Below, in pieces: positions 1 to 4,197 of a stretch of 7,712 nt of DNA. Within the stretch, counting starts at the first letter, position 1, and every line of letters starts with the position of its first letter. The position numbers and the translations under genes are program-made. Source of the DNA: Acidobacteriaceae bacterium (lineage in GTDB: Bacteria > Acidobacteriota > Terriglobia > Terriglobales > Acidobacteriaceae); contig PLBX01000234.1 in assembly GCA_003135495.1 (NCBI GenBank), positions 8,255 through 15,966 on the forward strand. The letters are read 5' to 3'. The notes beneath the pieces are model-generated. The model was not told the DNA's origin and made no database searches. It worked only from the letters and a program-made list of their open reading frames with translations.

Positions 1-139
1 TCGCGGATGGCGGCTATGGGGCCGCCTAGAGCGGCTTCTGGAGAGACATGGCCTACCATGAGGCCACGGGTTGCGCCGCTGAATCTTCCATCGGTTAGGA
101 GAGCTACGCTTTCGCCCAGGCCTTCGCCAACGATGGCGG
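1..139 (-). pseudogene. ilvD: Dihydroxy-acid dehydratase (IlvD) internal fragment, fused to cheA debris
   Basis: Read on the minus strand, this segment encodes [18 protein letters not shown] followed by [18 protein letters not shown] and [10 protein letters not shown]. That is the highly conserved late part of the IlvD/Edd family, including the second family signature ([12 protein letters not shown]), whose serine is the proposed catalytic base. IlvD dehydrates dihydroxy acids in valine, leucine and isoleucine synthesis and is an iron-sulfur enzyme of about 560 residues. Only some 45 residues, roughly 460-505 of a full protein, are visible. The reading frame runs off the left edge, so the C-terminus may exist outside. 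The roughly 450 N-terminal residues are absent: directly upstream the DNA switches, in another frame, to CheA coding sequence. There is no start codon or ribosome binding site, so it is a broken gene piece. Identity is confident; the junction is placed to within about 10 bp. Confidence 0.8.
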
Positions 140-475
140 AGCCGGCGACTTGACATCGGCGCGGTCCTCGACAATATCCAGAATCTGTTCCACTACGAGC
201 CCAAAGGAACCGCTATCGCGATTGAGCACCAGTACCTGAAGCGGCGGCGAATCAAGAGATGGAGGAGCCTGCAATGCCAGCAAATGATTGCGCCGCTCTT
301 CGAGCGCAACCGAAAGCCGAATCAAAGGCAAAATCTGACCGCGATACTGCGTGACCCACTGGCTGCCCGACATTTCAATCTGCGATACGGGGAACTCTTC
401 GAGCCGCGCCAGCGTGCTCAACGGGATGGCCATGCGCGAATCGCCCGGCCCGGTGAAAAGCAGAAAAGTTTGTTT
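140..475 (-). pseudogene. cheA: CheA histidine kinase C-terminal CheW-like domain fragment
   Basis: The minus strand encodes KQTFLLFTGPGDSRMAIPLS, then LARLEEFP, QYRGQILPLIRL and [20 protein letters not shown]. This is the CheW-like (P5) fold found at the end of CheA chemotaxis kinases, which docks the kinase to receptors and CheW. About 110 residues remain of a protein normally 600 residues or more; the Hpt, dimerisation and ATP-binding domains are absent. An ATG at 431-433 gives a 109-residue open frame, but it falls inside the first strands of the domain and has no ribosome binding site, so it is not a real start. The domain frame continues upstream to an in-frame TAG at 476-478, beyond which an Ala/Glu/Ser-rich stretch (AEKSAEGASAIA) looks like interdomain linker, so the TAG may be a nonsense mutation. 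Downstream, homology stops near 140-147 where ilvD sequence begins out of frame; the CheA frame then ends at a TAG at 104-106. A free CheW is less likely because the VARLEEFP style is typical of CheA. Confidence 0.75.
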
Positions 476-714
476 CTAGGCGATCGCGCTTGCGCCCTCC
501 GCAGATTTTTCCGCGATGACCCTATAACGCTTCCAGATAGCTCATTGGTTCGGACTAGGCAAATAAGCGAGGCCGACAAGGCCGCTACAAGGAAGATAGT
601 CGATAGTCTTTCAACGCGATCTCTATGTGCCTTCGTTAGACATTTTCTTCCTAAATCTGCAACAAGTTCTCCGGCGCAGGCCTGGAGCACACTTAGTTAC
701 ACTGCTCTATCTCT
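476..714. other. Non-coding stretch between divergent cheA and sppA fragments
   Basis: No recognisable gene is present. The part near 479-541 may be residual CheA linker in frame with the domain fragment, bounded by stops at 476-478 and 542-544. The remainder up to the sppA ribosome binding site is probably the leader carried along with the sppA fragment. An open frame of 90 codons crosses this region on the minus strand (418-690), but its product resembles nothing I know and overlaps the CheA fragment in another frame. No convincing promoter, terminator or RNA gene was seen. Confidence 0.4.
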
Positions 715-720
715 AAGGAG
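715..720 (+). promoter_or_regulatory. Ribosome binding site of the sppA fragment
   Basis: AAGGAG lies five bases before the ATG at 726. It is a good Shine-Dalgarno sequence and supports that start. It also shows that the fragment was copied or left behind together with its native translation start, rather than being a random internal slice. Confidence 0.7.
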
Positions 721-725
721 CACCC

Positions 726-1202
726 ATGTTCAAATCAATCGTCCGCATCCTGGCCATCGTAGGCGCCGTTGTTCTGATCGGAACGTTCGTTGCAATCTTT
801 GCCGTCATCAGCTCGAAGGGCAATGTTCCATCCAAGACAATTCTCGAAGCCAACTTCGAGCATGCTTTGATGGAGGACGTTCCAGACACGCCGACCGCGC
901 GCTTGATGTTGGCCGACAAGCAAACTCTCCGCGATGTAGTCGACGCGATCGACCGCGGAGCTACCGACGATCGCGTCGCCGGCATGATCGCCAAGATCGG
1001 CGCCGCTCCTATGGGAATGGCGCAGACGCAAGAGATTCGCGATGCTGTCCTGCGTTTTCGCTCCCACAAGAAATTCGCCGTCGCCTACTCCGAATCCTTC
1101 GGTGAGTTCGGGCCCGGCAATGGCGCTTACCACTTGGCAACCGCTTTCGACCATATTTACTTGCAGCCCTCAGGAGACGTTGACCTCACCGGCGTCATGT
1201 GA
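726..1202 (+). pseudogene. sppA: Signal peptide peptidase SppA (67K type), truncated to its N-terminal quarter
   Basis: The 158-residue product begins with a short basic stretch and one membrane segment (about residues 6-29, hydrophobic and Val/Ile/Ala rich). It then follows the SppA N-terminal domain: TLRDVVDAIDRGATDDRV, GMAQTQEIRDAVLRFRSHKK, FGEFGPGNGAYHLATAFDHI and YLQPSGDVDLTGVM. SppA is a membrane-anchored serine protease with a Lys/Ser dyad that degrades leftover signal peptides; the 67K type is about 600 residues. Homology ends abruptly after LTGVM and a TGA follows at once (1200-1202). In full-length proteins the catalytic Lys (residue 209 in E. coli) and Ser (409) come later, so this product cannot be catalytic. 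It retains a good ribosome binding site and an intact reading frame, so a short membrane-anchored peptide could still be made. It may be a partial copy, with a complete sppA elsewhere in the genome. Confidence 0.8.
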
Positions 1203-1218
1203 GTGCTCCTGCGTCAGC

Positions 1219-1277
1219 CTGATTGCCCGATTGACGACCTTACGATTTGCTATTGGCAACCCTGCTGATTGCCCGAT
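1219..1277. repeat. 13-bp direct repeat pair (CTGATTGCCCGAT)
   Basis: CTGATTGCCCGAT occurs exactly at 1219-1231 and again at 1265-1277, a 46-bp offset. The first copy also lies between CGTCA (1212-1216) and TGACG (1232-1236), a small inverted repeat. The copies begin right after the sppA fragment ends and lie 130-190 bp from the attachment-like site. They could be arm-type sites for an integrase or sites for an accessory factor. A chance duplication is possible, but a 13-bp exact match within 60 bp is unusual. Confidence 0.6.
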
Positions 1278-1335
1278 CCGTAAGCGTACAATCGAACGTG
1301 TGCAACAAACGTGCAGGAAAGTTTACGAATGCGCG

Positions 1336-1359
1336 AACTGCTTGGCAAACTGCTTGGTA
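1336..1359. repeat. 12-bp tandem repeat (AACTGCTTGGCA / AACTGCTTGGTA)
   Basis: Two adjacent 12-bp units starting at 1336 and 1348 share AACTGCTTGG exactly and differ at one position (C/T). Head-to-tail copies spaced about one helical turn apart are typical of binding sites for small DNA-bending proteins such as excisionases, or of integrase arm sites. They lie 47 bp before the tmRNA 3' tail. The function is inferred from position only. Confidence 0.6.
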
Positions 1360-1405
1360 ACTCATTGAATCCAAACAGTGTACGTGCCGTCCCGAAATCG
1401 AAAAC

Positions 1406-1429
1406 GTTCGACTCCCGCCGCCTCCACCA
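1406..1429 (+). other. tmRNA (or tRNA) 3'-end fragment: putative attR/attL of a genomic island
   Basis: The segment matches the 3' end of a tmRNA in exact geometry: T-loop TTCGACT (1407-1413), 3' T-stem strand CCCGC (1414-1418), seven-base acceptor strand CGCCTCC (1419-1425), discriminator A (1426) and encoded CCA (1427-1429). T1423 stands at position 70, consistent with the G3-U70 pair that marks alanine-type tmRNA. The 5' T-stem strand should read GCGGG but is AAACG, so identity breaks at 1406, and no matching 5' acceptor strand lies within tRNA distance. It is therefore an orphan tail, as left at the far end of an element that integrated into the gene's 3' end. A tRNA with the same acceptor (for example tRNA-Tyr) cannot be excluded, but the GCGGG/CCCGC T-stem and the acceptor sequence favour ssrA. 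Confidence 0.7.
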
Positions 1430-1455
1430 TACTTTTACATTTCGGGTGATTCAGT

Positions 1456-1481
1456 TCCGCGCCGCTGCGCGGATTTTTTTT
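1456..1481 (+). terminator. Intrinsic terminator following the tmRNA tail
   Basis: A perfect 7-bp GC-rich stem, TCCGCGC (1456-1462) and GCGCGGA (1467-1473), closes a four-base loop and is followed by eight T residues (1474-1481). It works on the plus strand only; no T-run follows the stem on the other strand. It begins 27 bases after the CCA of the tmRNA tail, where the terminator of the original tmRNA gene would be expected. This supports reading the right side as the native flank. It may now also stop transcripts leaving the sppA fragment. Confidence 0.85.
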
Positions 1482-1537
1482 GCGCCTATAAATCACAGCG
1501 CTGGTAACCCTCATCGCTACCAATCTACTTAGTCGTT

Positions 1538-1580
1538 ATAACTTGCTCATAACCTAGCCGATAACTCAATCGTAACTTGC
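1538..1580. repeat. Four degenerate 11-12 bp units beginning ATAAC/GTAAC
   Basis: Units beginning at 1538, 1549, 1561 and 1572 read ATAACTTGCTC, ATAACCTAGCCG, ATAACTCAATC and GTAACTTGC, spaced 11, 12 and 11 bp. The first and last share TAACTTGC. The spacing keeps the TAAC core on one face of the helix, which could fit cooperative binding of a regulator, or could be a decayed tandem repeat. The repeat lies in the non-coding gap beyond the 3' end of the glycosidase gene. No protein partner can be named. Confidence 0.45.
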
Positions 1581-1594
1581 CAGCTGCTGCGAGC

Positions 1595-1616
1595 GAGACG
1601 CGGCAAGCTGCGTCTC
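1595..1616. repeat. Inverted repeat / hairpin GAGACGC...GCGTCTC
   Basis: GAGACGC (1595-1601) and GCGTCTC (1610-1616) form a perfect 7-bp inverted repeat around GGCAAGCT. It sits 18 bp beyond the stop codon of the minus-strand glycosidase gene, so its transcript could fold at the end of that mRNA. No T-run follows in the direction of transcription, so it is not a standard intrinsic terminator. The form resembles small dispersed palindromic repeats seen between genes in many bacterial genomes. It could stabilise the 3' end of the transcript. Confidence 0.55.
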
Positions 1617-1633
1617 TACAAATATACTTTTGA

Positions 1634-4153
1634 TTACCAAGAGATACTAACTACTTTTTCGACATATCCGGTTCCTGCGGGGAACTTGACTTCGAGATGA
1701 GTGGAATCGGGCGAGGCTTCCCCTCCCTCGATATGCAGGTGAGCTTTGGGATCGTTCAGGCGGAGAAATAAAGACTGATGACTTGCGGCAGGAGCAGACA
1801 AACGCAAGCGCAGAGAGCGTTGGGACGGTTGCTGCTCGAGAACTTTCAGTTGCGAGGTGATGGAGCCAGCTAACGGGAGCCGGTGATCAATTCCCACTTC
1901 GACAGCAGGCAGCGGAATACGCAATTCTCCGTTGGTCGTTGTCGCTCCGGGCGCGCGCGTGCGTAGCTTGACTGCGTTAGATCCTTCGCCGGTCAGACGT
2001 ATGAAAAGTGCCAAGGCGTTCCTACGCATCTCGATTCCAAGATGCGATTGCCCCAAAGGCACGCCCATAATTTTTGCCTCGGTCCATTGCGCAGGCAAGT
2101 TGGGAGTAACGGTCAGGGTGTTTTCGGCTGCGTTCCATTCCAGCCCAAACATTCCGCGCACAGTTGGAGTAACTACCATTGCGGATGACCACAGTTGATG
2201 AGAGGTGCTGCGACCGAGCCATCGGTAGAATTGGCCGGAGAGTAACTCAGTTACTGCGCCTAAGTCTTGCGCCCAGGTTAGATCCGCATTTTGCATCAGG
2301 TGACTGTAGCCGGAGAGAGTGCGACCACTGCGATACTCGGAAAGCGCAACCCATCCGGTGAAGAGCGGCCACACGCTGCCCTGGTGATAGCTGATGGGAT
2401 CGTAGAAGCTGACGCTGGGGCTTAGATCGCGCGTGCCCCAATCGGTGGAAAATTCCTGCGATGCCCAGCGGTCGAGCATTGCGCCGGCGCGAGTCAGCTT
2501 GAAAGTTCCGTCCCAGTCCGCAACCGCGGGATAGATCGTGGGGCTGGAATCGAGCGTGCCATCGGCATTGCGGCTGAAGGCGTAAAAGTTGGCATCGGGC
2601 AGGAAATATTCTTTCTCGATTTGCTGTGCGATGTGCGCAGAACGTTTGCGGGCATCTTCGGCGAGTTGCGCGTGTCCCGTGGAACTTGCAAGTTTTGCAA
2701 ATGCTGCGCTGGCCTGCTGATCGAGAGCGGCGAGATAGATTTCCTGATGGGGCATTCCGGGAGGCCAGGATTCGACCCAGCCCGAGCCAGCGATGTTTTC
2801 GTAAATACCGTCGCCGTCGGAATCGTGGGAACACTCGAACTGCCAGGCTTTGGCAAGCGCGTCCCAGTGCGAATTCAAAAAAGCTACATCGCCGCTGACC
2901 TGAAGATAATCGTTTGCCGCCATCAGCAAGAGCGGCGTGGCATCGGATGAGGCGAGCATGTAAGGGAGACTTTTCCAATCCACAATTCCCGCGGTTTGAG
3001 ACCATTCGTGGATAATCTGCCCGTCAGCAGTTTGGCGTCGCAAAAGAAATTCCAGCTGATCGCGGGTGAGTTGAAAATCGCCGTACGCATTAACGGCGTA
3101 GAGAGTCCATAGCGAATCGCGGCCGAAGTACCATCCGAAACCGGGACGGGCGGAATCTCCGGATCCATCAAAACCGGCTACCAGCGCGGTTTCCTGATAA
3201 CCGGGAGTGACTTGTACTTTCAGCTGGTCGATCGAGACTTGAGCCCACAGGAACGCATCGTCAAATTCTTTGTCTGGAGTCTGGATGGTCAAGTGTTGGG
3301 CTAGGAAGTCGGAGTAATATTTTCCGGTTTCCTCATATAGCGACTGCAGCGAATGGCCGAGAGAAGCCAACTTAGTTGCGAGTTGTGCGGTATTCGCGTC
3401 CGCAACGGCGTCGGCTGTTGCCATCAAGAGAGGAAAGAGTTTGTTGGCGTCGTGGGCGGGATCGAAATGCAAAACGAATTGCGTGGGATAGGACTTGGCG
3501 CGCTCCTGATAGGGAGCCATGATGCCGGGTTCGGCTCCGGGCATTTCGAGGGCTGCCGCATGATCGGGGAAATTCAGATGCAATACATAGAATCCGCCAG
3601 TTGGAGTCTTGACCCATTCGGGAGAGCAGCGATCGTCGGACAAAGCGGGCCACATGCGCTTCATCTCCGGGATGAATTGAAAAGTTAGCGTCATGGGGCG
3701 CACGGCCTCGACTTCAAAGAATGCCAGAACGCCAGCGCCATCAGGTGCGTTGTGGGGCGCGAAGAGAATTTCTCTTACGGTGAAATTCGCGTGCGCGAAA
3801 GTGATGGTGGTGTGATCGGGACGCACTTCGATCACGGCAGAGTGATCGTTTACATCGATGGGGACGGAATAGTCCTGCATCTCGGCGGTGATACGAAGAT
3901 TGGCGAAAATTTTCCAGGGATAAATCCAAGCTTCGAAGGACCCATCTTGCTGGCCGAGGATGGCGCCGCGCGGGCCGATCACGGTAAAGGGCTTCGACGG
4001 CACGGTTTCTCGAATGATCTTTAGAGGCGCGCTCTCTTCGAAGGGAAATTTCGCGAGAACGGGAGACTGGTCGCTGGCCGGATTATTGAGTTGAGCGGTG
4101 GCTACGAAACTGAAAAGCAAAAGCAGAGGCAATGCGAAGAAAGGTGGCCTCAT
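1634..4153 (-). CDS. Secreted (alpha/alpha)6-barrel glycoside hydrolase, debranching-enzyme / MGH1-like
   Basis: The start is set at 4153, giving 839 residues. AGGAGA (4158-4163) lies four bases before this ATG, and the product then begins with a clean signal peptide, MRPPFFALPLLLLFSFVATA, with cleavage before Gln. An upstream in-frame ATG (4189) would add 12 residues and spoil it. Residues about 25-275 look like an N-terminal beta-sandwich. Residues about 290-670 form a helical barrel with FGWYFGRDSLWT (339-350), IIHEWSQT (380-387), a DSDGDG stretch (444-449), GWVESWPP (458-465), YHQGSVWPLFTGW (589-601) and GAVTELLSG (632-640). The rest is a beta-rich tail. The GRDSL and HQGSVWP motifs are those of glycogen-debranching (amylo-alpha-1,6-glucosidase) and mannosylglycerate-hydrolase-like enzymes, so an alpha-glycosidase acting outside the cytoplasm is likely. 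The substrate and catalytic pair cannot be assigned. It follows the trehalase gene by 44 bp, probably in one operon. Length and frame are intact. Confidence 0.8.
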   Translation of the reverse strand: MRPPFFALPLLLLFSFVATAQLNNPASDQSPVLAKFPFEESAPLKIIRETVPSKPFTVIGPRGAILGQQDGSFEAWIYPWKIFANLRITAEMQDYSVPIDVNDHSAVIEVRPDHTTITFAHANFTVREILFAPHNAPDGAGVLAFFEVEAVRPMTLTFQFIPEMKRMWPALSDDRCSPEWVKTPTGGFYVLHLNFPDHAAALEMPGAEPGIMAPYQERAKSYPTQFVLHFDPAHDANKLFPLLMATADAVADANTAQLATKLASLGHSLQSLYEETGKYYSDFLAQHLTIQTPDKEFDDAFLWAQVSIDQLKVQVTPGYQETALVAGFDGSGDSARPGFGWYFGRDSLWTLYAVNAYGDFQLTRDQLEFLLRRQTADGQIIHEWSQTAGIVDWKSLPYMLASSDATPLLLMAANDYLQVSGDVAFLNSHWDALAKAWQFECSHDSDGDGIYENIAGSGWVESWPPGMPHQEIYLAALDQQASAAFAKLASSTGHAQLAEDARKRSAHIAQQIEKEYFLPDANFYAFSRNADGTLDSSPTIYPAVADWDGTFKLTRAGAMLDRWASQEFSTDWGTRDLSPSVSFYDPISYHQGSVWPLFTGWVALSEYRSGRTLSGYSHLMQNADLTWAQDLGAVTELLSGQFYRWLGRSTSHQLWSSAMVVTPTVRGMFGLEWNAAENTLTVTPNLPAQWTEAKIMGVPLGQSHLGIEMRRNALALFIRLTGEGSNAVKLRTRAPGATTTNGELRIPLPAVEVGIDHRLPLAGSITSQLKVLEQQPSQRSLRLRLSAPAASHQSLFLRLNDPKAHLHIEGGEASPDSTHLEVKFPAGTGYVEKVVSISW

Positions 4154-4157
4154 TAAC

Positions 4158-4163
4158 TCTCCT
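4158..4163 (-). promoter_or_regulatory. Ribosome binding site deciding the glycosidase start
   Basis: AGGAGA on the minus strand, four bases from the ATG at 4151-4153. No comparable site precedes the alternative ATG at 4187-4189, so the shorter reading with an immediate signal peptide is preferred. Confidence 0.7.
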
Positions 4164-4197
4164 AACGGGTGGCGCGACAGGCAAAGCATGGCGCTGG

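Larger units (their letters stand above)
1203..1405. other. Non-coding end segment of putative integrated element
   Basis: About 200 bp without a gene lie between the sppA break and the tmRNA tail. The stretch contains two sets of short direct repeats (1219-1231 with 1265-1277, and 1336-1345 with 1348-1357) and a looser pair, AACGTGTGCA (1295-1304) and AACGTGCA (1308-1315). Short open frames cross it but have no homology or ribosome binding site. The position just inside an attachment site suggests this is the element's terminal DNA, where recombinase or directionality-factor sites would lie; that role is inferred. Confidence 0.45.

Noticed and set aside
418..690. 90-codon minus-strand frame with a hydrophobic stretch (IFLVAALSASLICLV)
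   Set aside because: It starts within the sppA leader and overlaps the CheA fragment in another frame. There is no recognisable homology or start signal, so it was kept only as a note on the non-coding stretch.
284..1105. 273-codon plus-strand open frame
   Set aside because: It runs antisense through the CheA fragment and out of frame through the SppA start. The product is Arg-rich and low-complexity, with no family resemblance or ribosome binding site.
1354..1429. Complete tRNA ending at the CCA at 1429
   Set aside because: No 5' acceptor strand, D-arm or anticodon arm can be formed in the preceding 50 bases, and the T-stem 5' strand does not pair. Only the 3' tail is real.
1311..1532. 73-codon frame crossing the tmRNA tail and terminator
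   Set aside because: It translates through an RNA 3' end and an intrinsic terminator stem, so it cannot be a real gene; there is no ribosome binding site.
1200..1620. CRISPR array or integron attC sites
   Set aside because: The repeats are only two to four short copies without regular repeat-spacer structure, and the hairpin is far too small for an attC site.
2247..3005. 252-codon minus-strand frame inside the glycosidase gene
   Set aside because: Same strand but a different frame from a gene with clear motifs; Arg/Ser/Cys-rich shadow composition.
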